From the NCBI GenBank assembly GCA_029260165.1, contig JAJDDT010000097.1, forward strand, positions 1 to 64,000: a stretch of DNA of 64,000 nucleotides, written 5' to 3'. Position numbers and translations under genes: made by a program. Position 1 is the first letter of the stretch. Every line of letters begins with the position of its first letter. The notes below the pieces were generated by a model. The model had not been told where the DNA came from, made no database searches, and saw only the letters and a program-made list of their open reading frames with translations. The DNA comes from Phycisphaerae bacterium (lineage in GTDB: Bacteria; Planctomycetota; Phycisphaerae; UBA1845). Shown here in pieces: positions 8,083 through 16,611 of the stretch.

Positions 8083-9260
8083 CGGAAGTTGTCTGGGTTG
8101 TTGTTGGGTTTGTGCTGGGGGCGGGTGTGACGCTGGTCGTGACGCTGGTGCGGGGTCGGCGTGAGGGGGTGGCGACCGGGCAGTTGCAGGCGGAAATGCA
8201 GCGGGCGAAGGAGGCGGAGTTGGCTGTTCTGGTGGAGCAGTTGAAGACGGTGTTTTCGTCGCTGTCGCGCGAGGCATTGAGTGCGAACACGGATGATTTT
8301 CTGAAGTTGGCGAAAACAAGGCTGGAGCAGCAGACGGTTTCCGGGACGGAGCAGTTGGAGTCGAGGAAGAAGCTGATCGATGTGACGCTGACGGTGATGG
8401 ACAAGAAGCTTGGTGATCTGTCGCTGTTGACGCAGAATATTGACAAGGAGCGGCGGGAGAGCGTCGGGGCGATCAGGACGGAGCTGACCAAAGCGGCTGA
8501 GACGACGACGAAGCTGACGGAGACGACGTCGCAGTTGCGTGAGGCGTTGTCGCATCCGCAGGCGAGGGGTCAGTGGGGCGAGCGGATGGCGGAGGATGTG
8601 CTGCAGTTGGCGGGTTTTGTGGAGGGAGTTAATTATGAGAAGCAGGCGCGCGAGCAGTCGGGGGGCAGGCCTGATTTCACGTTCAATTTGCCGAGCGGAT
8701 TGCGATTGAATATGGACGTGAAGTTTCCGTTGGATAATTATCTGCGGGCGATTGAGGCTGAGGATGCGAGCGGGTCGGAGCCGTTCAGGAAGGCGTTTTT
8801 GCGGGACGTGCGGAAGCAGATCAGTGACGTCACGACGCGGGAGTACATTGATACGGCGAGCGGGACGGTTGATTGTGTGGTGGTGTTCATTCCGAACGAG
8901 CGGATCTATGCGTATATTCATGAGCATGACCGAGCGTTGTTGGATGACGCGACGCGGCAGAAGGTGGTGCTGTGTTCGCCGTTGACGTTGTATGCGGTTT
9001 TGACGGTGGTGCGGCAGGCGGTGGACAACTTTCGACTTGGGCAGACGTCGAACGAGATATTGTTGCTGCTGGGTGAGTTTCGCAAGCAGTGGGGAAAATA
9101 TGGGGAAGTCGTGGACAAAGTGGACCGTGCGTTGAAGACGATGACGGGTGCGTTTGATGAGTTGAAAACGACGCGAACACGGCAGTTGGAGCGTCAATTG
9201 GATCGGATTGACGACTTGCAGGCGGGGTCGGGGCCTGCTCTTCCGGGGGACGTCGTGTAA
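8079..9260 (+). CDS. rmuC: RmuC family DNA recombination protein
   Basis: A 393-residue protein with an N-terminal membrane anchor (VVWVVVGFVLGAGVTLVVTLV), a long coiled coil to about residue 165, and the RmuC nuclease-like domain: HPQARGQWGERMAEDVLQLAG, RPDFTFNLPSGLRLNMDVKFPLDNY and VVVFIPNE. In E. coli, RmuC limits inversions at short inverted repeats; the domain belongs to the PD-(D/E)XK fold. That activity is of note in a chromosome with so many palindromic repeats. GTG start at 8079 overlaps the pepA stop. Confidence 0.9.
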   Translation: MTEVVWVVVGFVLGAGVTLVVTLVRGRREGVATGQLQAEMQRAKEAELAVLVEQLKTVFSSLSREALSANTDDFLKLAKTRLEQQTVSGTEQLESRKKLIDVTLTVMDKKLGDLSLLTQNIDKERRESVGAIRTELTKAAETTTKLTETTSQLREALSHPQARGQWGERMAEDVLQLAGFVEGVNYEKQAREQSGGRPDFTFNLPSGLRLNMDVKFPLDNYLRAIEAEDASGSEPFRKAFLRDVRKQISDVTTREYIDTASGTVDCVVVFIPNERIYAYIHEHDRALLDDATRQKVVLCSPLTLYAVLTVVRQAVDNFRLGQTSNEILLLLGEFRKQWGKYGEVVDKVDRALKTMTGAFDELKTTRTRQLERQLDRIDDLQAGSGPALPGDVV

Positions 9261-9300
9261 TCTGCTGGTCTGAAGTGGCGGTTTTGGCCGAAAAACGGGT

Positions 9301-10437
9301 ATGAGCACGGCAGAATGCATTCCGGATTGTGCGTCGTCATTGGTGGACGAACTCCGTCGGCGACGCATATTTTATCACAACATTGAAATCGCAGACGGTA
9401 TCCGAACGCGTTTCGATGAGGACTACGATGAGGTTCCGTATCTTCGTCGCACGGACGCATCGGAATTGGCGCTGTTGGATCGCATGGACTGTGCGACCGG
9501 TGGCAGTCCGGCGGGTCAGTCTGTGCTGGATGTTGGGTGTGCCGACGGGCTTTTTTCGGTTTGGGCTGCTCGCCGGGGCGCGTCACGCGTTCTTGGCGTT
9601 GAACGAAACGTTTACAATTATGAGCACGCCTGTTTTGTTCGTCACGCAGCCAATCTGGACAACGTCTCGTTTGTGAACGGGCCTGTTGAATCGGTGGACG
9701 CGAGCGAGCCATTTGACGACGTGTTTGCACTTGGTCTTTTGTATCATGTTATTGATCCGGTCGGCACGTTGCACAAGTTGCGGCGCGTTTGTCGTGATCG
9801 CCTTTTCGCTACTATCGCAATCGACCTTGACGCGGATGACGATGCTCCGATGGCCCGGCTGGATCGGTACATGACTGACGGGCATGGGTTTTGGTCATTT
9901 AACGTTGCGTATGTTCGTCAGATATTCGAGACGGCGGGTTTTGAAATTGAAACAGAGGAGGTTACCGATCGTCATGAACCGTCGGGCAGGCCGAACGGTT
10001 TGTTCATCACGGCACGTCCCGGGTCCGCATCGGACCACCATATCTTCGCGCCGGTGATCGATCAGGAGTTTCCGCCTTCGATCGAGCGTCGTCGCGAGGC
10101 GATCAGACGCGTGTGGCCTGTGCTGGGTGAACGATTTTCGGGGCCTGTGGCGTTGTTCGGTGCGGGTCGTCACACGCCGTGGTTGTTGGAGCAGACGGCT
10201 GATTTGGCTGGGCCGCGGGTTGTCTGCGTGCTTGACGATCGACCGCCGTCAGCGGGGACTATTGGTGAGATTCCAGTTCGCAAACCCCATCCGGATGACG
10301 CCGGCAAATTCGACGCGGTTCTCGTATCGTCCTGGTTTCAGCATGAGACGATCGAGAAGCGATGTCGTGAGTTGTATGGCGATCGTTTGCCCATTATTTC
10401 GCTCACGTCTTCGATGGTTGCGGATTTATCTGTTTGA
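9301..10437 (+). CDS. SAM-dependent methyltransferase, CmoB-like, with a C-terminal sugar-binding-like domain
   Basis: Residues about 75-200 form a class I methyltransferase: SVLDVGCADGLFSVWAARRG is the SAM loop, VLGVER the acidic ribose-binding strand, and ALGLLYHVIDP motif IV. The block FYHNIEIADGIRTRF before it resembles the entry of the tRNA mo5U34 transferase CmoB group. From about residue 270 a second domain has VALFGAGRHTPWLLEQ, VCVLDDRPP and KFDAVLVSSWFQHETI, resembling the Rossmann-like tail found on many glycan and small-molecule methyltransferases. A tRNA role is therefore not assured; a surface-glycan or natural-product methyltransferase is equally likely. It stands alone, convergent with mutS. 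Confidence 0.72.
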   Translation: MSTAECIPDCASSLVDELRRRRIFYHNIEIADGIRTRFDEDYDEVPYLRRTDASELALLDRMDCATGGSPAGQSVLDVGCADGLFSVWAARRGASRVLGVERNVYNYEHACFVRHAANLDNVSFVNGPVESVDASEPFDDVFALGLLYHVIDPVGTLHKLRRVCRDRLFATIAIDLDADDDAPMARLDRYMTDGHGFWSFNVAYVRQIFETAGFEIETEEVTDRHEPSGRPNGLFITARPGSASDHHIFAPVIDQEFPPSIERRREAIRRVWPVLGERFSGPVALFGAGRHTPWLLEQTADLAGPRVVCVLDDRPPSAGTIGEIPVRKPHPDDAGKFDAVLVSSWFQHETIEKRCRELYGDRLPIISLTSSMVADLSV

Positions 10438-10506
10438 ATTCATGGTTCGAGTGATTTTACGACAAATGTAGCGTTTTTGAGGCGAGCGGATACCGGTTGG
10501 TTTTCC

Positions 10507-10532
10507 CGTCACCCACAAGGGGTGACGCTACA
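10507..10532. repeat. Family A palindromic repeat
   Basis: CGTCACCCACAAGGGGTGACG is a near-perfect hairpin followed by CTACA. It lies between the convergent ends of the methyltransferase gene and mutS, 41 bases beyond the mutS stop codon, where it could stop transcription from both sides. Confidence 0.75.
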
Positions 10533-10573
10533 TTTGAATTTAGATTGCCTTAACTTCTGTTTGAATGAACCAG

Positions 10574-13228
10574 TTACCGATTCTTTTTCGCGGAATCCTG
10601 TAGCTTCCTGAGTAGTTGTAATGCTTCGATCGGGGTGGTCTGATCGGGGTCCGTTTTCAATAGTTCCTCGACGATGGGGTCGGGGGTGTTGTTGAAGAGG
10701 GAAAGTTGCTGGGGTTGCCTGGTTTTGGTGCGGGTGATGGGGTTGGATTTTTTGCGGTTGTCTGCGTTGGATTCGAGTTGGTCGAGCAGTTCGTTGGCGC
10801 GGGTGACGACGGTGTCGGGAACGCCCGCCATGGCTGCGACGTGCAGGCCGTAGCTCTTGTTGGTCCCGCCCTTGACGATTTTGTGCAGGAAGATGATGCG
10901 TTCGGATTCGGTTTGGGCGTCGGGCCACTCGCGGACGGCAACGTTGTAATTTGCGACGCCGTTGTGTAGTGAGGCTAGTTCGGTGAGTTCGTGGTAGTGG
11001 GTGGCGACGAGGGTTCGACAGCGGATGGTGACAGCGAGGTGTTCGGTGATCGCCCATGCGAGGGACAGGCCGTCGAAGGTACTGGTGCCCCGTCCGAGTT
11101 CGTCCATGATGACGAGGGAGCGGTCGGTGGCGTTGTTGAGGATGCTGGCGGCTTCGGTCATTTCGACCATGAAGGTGCTCTTGTCGCGGGTGATTTCGTC
11201 GGCGGCTCCGACGCGGGCGAAGATGCGATCGACGACGCCCATGTTCATTGATTGTGCGGGGACGTACGAACCCATCTGTGCGAGGAGGGTCATGTGTGCG
11301 ATCTGTCGCATGTAGGTGCTTTTGCCGGCCATGTTGGGTCCGGTGATGATCCAGAGACGTCGATCGGTTTGCAGATCGGTGTCGTTGGGGACGAAGGCGT
11401 CGGCCAGTCTCTGTTCGAGGACGGGGTGCCTGCCTTCGAGAATGTTCATGTCCTGCGAATCATCGATGACCGGGCGGACGTAGCGACGCTCGACGGCGAG
11501 TTCTGCCAGACCCTCGACAGCGTCGATACGCGAGATGGCGTCAGCCACGCGTTGAAGGGGTTCAACGTGGCCGGCGACCTCGTCGCGCAATTCGGCGAAC
11601 AGTTTTGTTTCGAGTGCAAGGGCTTTTTCCTCGGCGGTGAGGACCCTGGTTTCGTATTCCTTGAGTTCATCGGTGATGTATCGTTCAGCCGCCTTGATGG
11701 TTTGTTTGCGGACGTAGTTGGCGGGAACCCGATCGCGGTAGGTGTTGCTGATTTCGATGTAGAACCCGAAAACGCGGTTGTAGGCGACGCGGAGTGAGGG
11801 GATGCCGGTTAGTTCGGATTGTCGTTTCTGGTAGTCGGCGAGCCATTCCTGTCCGTTGCGTCGCAGGTTTCGAAGTTCGTCGAGTTCGGGGTTGAAACCG
11901 GAAGCGATGACACCACCGTCCTTGAGGGTGGCGGGGGCGTCTTCGGCGATGGCGCGATGGAGCAGATTGGCCAACTCGTCGAAACCGGTGAGCGATTCGC
12001 GCCATCGTTGGATCAACGGCGGGTCGAGCGGTTCGAGTTTGTCGCGAAGCGCCGGCAGACTCGAAAGCGTGATAGCTAGTCCGACAAGATCGCGCGGTGA
12101 CGCGCGGTTGAGGGCGACACGTGCGGTGATGCGTTCGACATCGCAGCAGTTGCGAAGCCAATCCCGCACATGCTCGCGAACGGGTTCGTTTTCGACCATG
12201 GCTGCGACGGCGTCCTGGCGATTGACGATGGCATCAATGTCGACCATCGGCAGACAAAGCCAGTGTCGCAGGCGTCGGGCACCCATCGGATGGACCGTGC
12301 GGTCGATGGCGGCGAGAAGGCTGCCGTCGCGCTGACCGGAGCGCAGGGTGCGTTCGATTTCGAGAGATCGCCATGTGTTGTGGTCGATGAGCAGCGTGTC
12401 GGATCGGCGTTGACGTTCGATGCGAGTGATGTGGGTGAGCGCGGTTTTCTGCGTTTCAGCCAGATAGCGGATAATCGCACCGGCTGCGCGGACGGAGGCA
12501 TCGCAGTCACCAATGCCGAAACCGTCGAGGGTGGTAACGTCGAAATGTTCGTGCAGGGTGCGGAGTGCGTCGTGTTGGCCGAAATCGTAGGGGCTTCTGC
12601 GGGCGATCGACGTGTCGCAGAGTGTTTTCAATTCCAGGGCGACATTCGCAGCCGCGGACGATGGTTCGTCGTCGATGAGGATTTCAGCCGGTCGGATGCG
12701 GACGAGTTCGTCGACGATACCTTCGGTCATTTCGTCAAACACGCGGAATCGCCCGCTGGCTAGCTCGATGGTGGCGAGTCCGAAGCTGTTCTTGCCCCGG
12801 GCGATGGCAGCCAGCACGTTGTCGGTGCGTTCGTCGAGGAGTGTTTCATCGGTAAGGGTGCCTGCGGTGACGATGCGGACGATGTCGCGTTTGACGACAC
12901 CCTTTGCGAGTTTGGCGTCCTCGATTTGTTCGGAGACGGCGACCTTGTAGCCCGCGTGGACGAGTTTGTTGAGGTAGGAGTCGAGAGCGTGGTATGGGAT
13001 GCCTGCGAGCGGGATCGGGTTTTCGCCTTTGCTGCGCGTGGTCAGGGCGATGCCGAGGACGCGTGAGGCCGTCTTTGCATCCTCGTAAAACATTTCGTAG
13101 AAATCGCCCATGCGGAACAGAAGGATGGCGTCACCGGCGCGGGTCTTGTGCTCCTGATACTGGCGCATCGCGGGGGTGAGTTTGTCTTGATTGGTTGGGT
13201 TTGAGGTTTTGGGATTTCTGACAACCAT
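10574..13228 (-). CDS. mutS: DNA mismatch repair protein MutS
   Basis: Full-length 884-residue MutS. The N-terminal mismatch-reading motif GDFYEMF has the Phe and Glu that stack on and contact the mispaired base. The C-terminal ATPase has Walker A TGPNMAGKSTYMRQ, Walker B LVIMDELGRGTSTFDG and the HYHELTEL loop. The long lever and clamp helices lie between. The C-terminal tail (TDPDQTTPIEALQLLRKLQDS) is the usual dimer/tetramer contact. It recognises mismatches and recruits MutL; no mutL is in this window. The gene is monocistronic, with the exosortase-associated gene ending 38 bases before its start. Confidence 0.97.
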   Translation of the reverse strand: MVVRNPKTSNPTNQDKLTPAMRQYQEHKTRAGDAILLFRMGDFYEMFYEDAKTASRVLGIALTTRSKGENPIPLAGIPYHALDSYLNKLVHAGYKVAVSEQIEDAKLAKGVVKRDIVRIVTAGTLTDETLLDERTDNVLAAIARGKNSFGLATIELASGRFRVFDEMTEGIVDELVRIRPAEILIDDEPSSAAANVALELKTLCDTSIARRSPYDFGQHDALRTLHEHFDVTTLDGFGIGDCDASVRAAGAIIRYLAETQKTALTHITRIERQRRSDTLLIDHNTWRSLEIERTLRSGQRDGSLLAAIDRTVHPMGARRLRHWLCLPMVDIDAIVNRQDAVAAMVENEPVREHVRDWLRNCCDVERITARVALNRASPRDLVGLAITLSSLPALRDKLEPLDPPLIQRWRESLTGFDELANLLHRAIAEDAPATLKDGGVIASGFNPELDELRNLRRNGQEWLADYQKRQSELTGIPSLRVAYNRVFGFYIEISNTYRDRVPANYVRKQTIKAAERYITDELKEYETRVLTAEEKALALETKLFAELRDEVAGHVEPLQRVADAISRIDAVEGLAELAVERRYVRPVIDDSQDMNILEGRHPVLEQRLADAFVPNDTDLQTDRRLWIITGPNMAGKSTYMRQIAHMTLLAQMGSYVPAQSMNMGVVDRIFARVGAADEITRDKSTFMVEMTEAASILNNATDRSLVIMDELGRGTSTFDGLSLAWAITEHLAVTIRCRTLVATHYHELTELASLHNGVANYNVAVREWPDAQTESERIIFLHKIVKGGTNKSYGLHVAAMAGVPDTVVTRANELLDQLESNADNRKKSNPITRTKTRQPQQLSLFNNTPDPIVEELLKTDPDQTTPIEALQLLRKLQDSAKKNR

Positions 13229-13266
13229 GTTCGTTCGCGTTTGGCTAATCCAATGAAGCGGTCATC

Positions 13267-14190
13267 CTAACGCCGTCTGCGCTTTCGTGCCTCATTCAGG
13301 GCGAGGGCAGCCTGATTTTTGAAGGCCTGTCGCAAATCGGGGTCATCCGGGCGGAGGCTGGCGAGCATGTGCGCGGTGAGAAACCACACCGAAGCAGCAC
13401 CAATCGTCGATTCACCGTGTTCGTCTGCCTGCATATCTATTTCGATCACCCGTCGCATGGCTGACAGCGCTTTGACAGCCAATCGGTCACGTTCAAGCTG
13501 TCCGGGCACGACGTGACCCTCGTCAGAATCACCGGGACGGGGGAACCAGGGCACGGCTGACATCGCGCTGGCCAGTTCTTCCCGGGCTTTCATGGCGTCG
13601 GCGGTGCCCGTGACTGCGAACAGCGGGACGGTCGTTGACATCGCGAGACAAAGCAGCATCAGTCGGACAGGCCAATTGTTTGCGAATTGCGAGAAACGCC
13701 TGACGCCCTGTTTGGGTGAATGATCCGAACGATGCCATGGACCCGCGACCAGCACCCACGAAGCCACGCCGAACAAAAGGTAATTGGCGTTGACCAGTGT
13801 GCTGGTTGCGACGTTGACGAACTCGTTTTGTTGGAGATAGGGCGATTCGTGGATCGTGATGGTGCAGGCGGTCAACAGGCTGTGGCCCGTGTAGACCGCG
13901 AGAACGCGAACGATGCGTCCCGGCCAACCGATCCAATACGACGCGAGAATCAGCCCGAATTCGGGCACGAACATGGTGGCGTGCCAGAACAGGCGGGTTT
14001 CGTCGCAAAACATGTACGGCGACGGGCGACCGACCAGACTGTGCAGATATTTGGTCAGCCGAACGGCGATGTCGGCGTTGAGGGTAAAGGTGAACCGCCA
14101 GACCACCCCCGCCACGACCATCAGAAGAATGGCACGGGGCAGAAACCGTTTCAATGACCAGACGGGTCTCACCGGCATGACGTCGGTCAT
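13267..14190 (-). CDS. Exosortase H-associated membrane protein
   Basis: A 307-residue protein with an N-terminal membrane segment (AILLMVVAGVVWRFTF) and several more hydrophobic stretches (FGLILASYWIGW, LLFGVASWVLVAG, LMLLCLAMSTTVPLF), ending in a soluble helical part with an Arg-rich tail. It directly follows the exosortase gene: its ATG at 14188-14190 overlaps the exosortase stop codon (ATGA), so the two are translationally coupled. A second membrane protein next to exosortase H is a known arrangement; its role in sorting is not established. Sequence upstream of 14190 in the same frame is the shadow of the exosortase gene. Confidence 0.72.
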   Translation of the reverse strand: MTDVMPVRPVWSLKRFLPRAILLMVVAGVVWRFTFTLNADIAVRLTKYLHSLVGRPSPYMFCDETRLFWHATMFVPEFGLILASYWIGWPGRIVRVLAVYTGHSLLTACTITIHESPYLQQNEFVNVATSTLVNANYLLFGVASWVLVAGPWHRSDHSPKQGVRRFSQFANNWPVRLMLLCLAMSTTVPLFAVTGTADAMKAREELASAMSAVPWFPRPGDSDEGHVVPGQLERDRLAVKALSAMRRVIEIDMQADEHGESTIGAASVWFLTAHMLASLRPDDPDLRQAFKNQAALALNEARKRRRR

Positions 14191-14807
14191 CCGTGCACCG
14201 CAGCCCGTTCGCGTTTGGTTGCCCAGACCGCCCACGCCAGCCACATCGGTGCGATGCAGGAAATGAGAAACCACTGCATCAGGACAAGATGGGCGAAGTT
14301 GAAAAGCCTGGCGGACCAGCCGGCGACCAGTGCGAGGACGACGAGGCGGAAGATGTTGAGAATGGCCACCCCGAAAAATCCAACCAGAATACCGACTCCG
14401 CGATCCCTCCAGCGGGCGGGATAGGCGATCGTGGCAGAACAGAAAAGCGCGGTGGCGTAGAGCGCGGTACATTCGAGACTGACGATCAGACTGGTATCGC
14501 CGCTGAGCATTTGATGCCCCGCGCGTTTGATGGAGTCGTCGAAAATCTGCGCGATCCAACCGGCGATCGCAGCGATGGTGGTTTGAAGCGGCATGCCCCA
14601 GCCAATGTGAGTGAGGTAGGCTTCACCGAACCCAAGCACAAGCGCCATCGCGACGAGTTTGACAACGAAAAGCGTTGCGACACGGCTCGGGTCTGGTTCC
14701 ACCGGCGATGACGGTGTCTCGGATTCCTGCCCGAGGGCGGTGGCGGGAGGCATTCCGCCTTCACCCGGACAATCGGTCTCCTTTGGTTCAATCCGCGGGT
14801 CGCCCAT
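14187..14807 (-). CDS. xrtH: Exosortase H, transpeptidase-like enzyme for IPTL-CTERM proteins
   Basis: A 206-residue polytopic membrane enzyme. The exosortase triad is visible: Cys113 in LECTALYATALF, Arg154 in LNIFRLVVLALVAGW and His173 in FNFAHLVLMQW. Exosortases cut C-terminal sorting tails of exported proteins, by analogy with archaeosortase and sortase, and hand the protein to a cell-surface acceptor. The small size and the associated gene downstream fit the XrtH group. Two candidate substrates are in this window: the FG-GAP protein ending at 36268 and the haloperoxidase-like protein ending at 56184. The first 40 residues are polar and the true start could be a little further downstream. 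Confidence 0.85.
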   Translation of the reverse strand: MGDPRIEPKETDCPGEGGMPPATALGQESETPSSPVEPDPSRVATLFVVKLVAMALVLGFGEAYLTHIGWGMPLQTTIAAIAGWIAQIFDDSIKRAGHQMLSGDTSLIVSLECTALYATALFCSATIAYPARWRDRGVGILVGFFGVAILNIFRLVVLALVAGWSARLFNFAHLVLMQWFLISCIAPMWLAWAVWATKRERAAVHG

Positions 14808-14932
14808 GCCGACGGAACCTACCCCTCGTCGCAGCGTCTGGCAACATCCTCGGCCAGGTGATCCATGGGTGGACGCCCCACCGTTTCAGAACCTGTCGGA
14901 TTTCATCGTGTCACCGGGTTTTCGCCGGATCG

Positions 14933-15727
14933 TCATTCGTCCTCTTTTTCGGGTTGTTCGCGAAGCTTGGCAGCCGCTTCGGTATCACCGGTTTTTTCCA
15001 GAATGCCTGCCAAAGCGTCGCGGACCTCTTCGCGGAGTTCCGACTTGTCCTTGTCCACCAGTGTCGACCAGGCACGGGACAGGTGATCCTTCGCTTCGTT
15101 GTACGGACCGGTTTCCGCCATGGCTTTCCCAACGACGAGATTGGACCGGACCCACCCCATTCTCAATCGCAGGCGACCGTGAATCTCGATGGCTTGTTTG
15201 CCTGCCTGGCTGGCTTCGTCGTGTCGACCGAGCTTGAGAAGCGATTGGGCAACCCCAAGTTGGTACATGGCTGCCCCCCACGCGTCCCCGAGTTGTGCAG
15301 CCGCCATTCGGGCCTCCTGATACAATGCCAACGCCGCCTGTGAATCCTCCAGTTTTCGGGCCTCCTTGTACTTGCCCTGACCCTCGCGAAACTCCTTTTG
15401 CTCCTGGGGACTCCAGCTTCCAAACGCAGCCGCATAGCTGCTGAAAAGTTCATCGCCGAAAGCCTTGTCGGCGTGTTCGGCAAATTTCAGGCCCGTGCGG
15501 TAGCTCTCACGGGCTTTTTCGACGTCACCCCCCTCTTCGATGATCTTCAAACCACCCTCAAGGTATTGATCGACGAACCCGAGAGTTTCGGACGGATAGC
15601 GACGGAGCGTCTGCACGATCCACCTGTCGTCACCGTTTTTGAGCATGGTTTCCATCCGTTTGACATCCAGGCCGTCGTCGGCGGTGATGGTGGAAAGCAT
15701 GACGATTTGCATAACGGTCGTGAGCAT
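14933..15727 (-). CDS. TPR-like helical repeat protein
   Basis: A 264-residue helical protein. The middle and C-terminal parts read as tetratricopeptide repeats: AALALYQEARMAAAQLGDAW, AAMYQLGVAQSLLKLGRHDE, YNEAKDHLSRAWSTL and LAGILEKTGDTEAAAKL. The first 20 residues are mildly hydrophobic (VMQIVMLSTITADDG) and could be a poor signal peptide. It lies 125 bases upstream of the exosortase gene on the same strand and may be cotranscribed. It gives no catalytic clue; a scaffold or partner-binding role is the safe inference. Confidence 0.6.
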   Translation of the reverse strand: MLTTVMQIVMLSTITADDGLDVKRMETMLKNGDDRWIVQTLRRYPSETLGFVDQYLEGGLKIIEEGGDVEKARESYRTGLKFAEHADKAFGDELFSSYAAAFGSWSPQEQKEFREGQGKYKEARKLEDSQAALALYQEARMAAAQLGDAWGAAMYQLGVAQSLLKLGRHDEASQAGKQAIEIHGRLRLRMGWVRSNLVVGKAMAETGPYNEAKDHLSRAWSTLVDKDKSELREEVRDALAGILEKTGDTEAAAKLREQPEKEDE

Positions 15728-15872
15728 GGTGTTTTTCCTGAATGAAGAGGTCCGGTTTGTCGTCTTTTAGCCCGAGGGTGGGCACTGTAGCGAATCCGGG
15801 GAACATCGTCCATTTGCCCGGTCCGGGTGTGTGGACCGGGGTGTGTGACAAAATCGGTGGGTGCAAAAAACC

Positions 15873-15968
15873 GTAGGGCACGTTGTTCCGCGTGAGCAGA
15901 ACGTTGACCTGCCGTTCCATCGCGGCAGGTGAACCTCGCGGCGTGGCCGCGAGAACCACCTGCCCTAC
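15873..15968. repeat. Long palindromic repeat, family C type
   Basis: An outer 8-bp arm GTAGGGCA (15873-15880) pairs with TGCCCTAC (15961-15968). Inside, GGCAGGTG and CACCTGCC (15924-15964) enclose a perfect 8-bp stem CTCGCGGC-GTG-GCCGCGAG. The GGCAGGTG...CACCTGCCCTAC pattern also occurs twice at 5.05-5.23 kb. Confidence 0.65.
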
Positions 15969-16057
15969 GCCGAGCCGCCAAAACCGTCATGCACCCCGTG
16001 GGCGGGTCTTTCCGGTGCGAACACGTCATCGCGAACCCAAAAGCAGGAAGATTTTTC

Positions 16058-16086
16058 TTGACCTGCCGGGAAATCTGGAATAATGG
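16058..16086 (+). promoter_or_regulatory. Candidate promoter of the Cys-repeat peptide operon
   Basis: TTGACC (16058-16063), 17 bases, then TAATGG (16081-16086). The spacing is ideal and both boxes are near consensus. Confidence 0.45.
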
Positions 16087-16220
16087 ACTGGTCTCGTAAG
16101 TTTTGAACGCTGAGGCGTTTAGCGGCTTACCGGGTCGGTACCGCTTGAAAAGTCCGACAGGGTTTTCACCATAGAGCGGGCGGGATGTAAATTCTTGTAA
16201 CTTCGAAAGGATCAATCACG

Positions 16221-16442
16221 ATGAATCTGAGGAAAATGGCATTTGGTTCGTTGCGTGCCGTGGCGGTGGCTGGTTTGGTTGGCGGCTCGGCGTTGATGAC
16301 GCTGTCGCAGACCGGCTGTGCGTCGAATGACGGCTGCAAGTGCATGAAGACCGCCGGCGATCAAAAATGCGGTGGTGACAAAAAGTGTGGCGGCGACAAG
16401 AAATGCGGTGGTGACAAGAAGTGTGGCGGCGACAAAAAGTAA
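16221..16442 (+). CDS. Exported Cys-repeat precursor peptide (bufferin/HvfA-like RiPP)
   Basis: A 73-residue peptide. It has a basic N-terminus, a hydrophobic signal segment (VAVAGLVGGSALMTLS), and a short Cys-rich core. Seven Cys are present: 33, 39, 41, and 50, 56, 62, 68. The last four sit in four perfect KCGGDK repeats with a six-residue period. The design matches HvfA of Haemophilus (EGKCG repeats) and bufferins, whose Cys are changed by a DUF692 (MNIO) enzyme helped by a DUF2063 protein into metal-binding thioheterocycles; both partner genes follow here. Such peptides handle excess copper or other metals in the periplasm. QTGC at 30-33 is a poor lipobox, so lipidation is uncertain. GAAAGGA lies nine bases before the ATG. 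The KCGGDK repeat itself differs from EGKCG. Confidence 0.82.
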   Translation: MNLRKMAFGSLRAVAVAGLVGGSALMTLSQTGCASNDGCKCMKTAGDQKCGGDKKCGGDKKCGGDKKCGGDKK

Positions 16443-16478
16443 GGCGGATCGTCGCGTAAGGCTGATTTGAAAAACCAA

Positions 16479-16516
16479 CACGGGTCATCGCGGTGAACAA
16501 ACCGTGATGACCCGTG
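16479..16516 (+). terminator. Strong hairpin between the precursor gene and its enzyme genes
   Basis: CACGGGTCATCGCGGT (16479-16494) pairs with ACCGTGATGACCCGTG (16501-16516), 16 bp with a single G-U pair and a 6-base loop. No T-run follows, so it is more likely a partial terminator or an RNA-stabilising element that keeps precursor mRNA above enzyme mRNA. It lies 37 bases after the peptide stop codon. Confidence 0.6.
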
Positions 16517-16611
16517 CCATTTGCGTTACCATCGCCTGACGGCGTTGCGTTGCCCACGTTGAATCGCCGGCGTTGAACCTTCTGAAATGGTCGTGGCCTG
16601 GGAGTGCTGTC

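Larger units (their letters stand above)
15728..16220. other. Intergenic region between the TPR gene and the Cys-repeat peptide gene
   Basis: A 493-base divergent gap. It contains a large palindromic repeat at 15873-15968, a sigma-70 type promoter at 16058-16086 for the plus-strand peptide operon, and a leader of about 128 bases with small hairpins (CGCTGAGGCGTTTAGCG around 16109-16125). No gene is apparent. Confidence 0.5.

Noticed and set aside
6574..8319. 581-codon minus-strand frame opposite leucyl aminopeptidase
   Set aside because: The protein is Arg/Pro/His-rich noise; the plus frame carries the full M17 motifs.
8061..9368. 435-codon minus-strand frame opposite rmuC
   Set aside because: No domain is visible and the plus-strand RmuC blocks are clear; the open frame results from the G/T-rich composition.
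16221..16442. Cys-repeat peptide considered as a metallothionein
   Set aside because: The signal segment, the regular KCGGDK repeats and the adjacent DUF692 and DUF2063 genes fit an exported modified peptide better than a cytoplasmic metallothionein.
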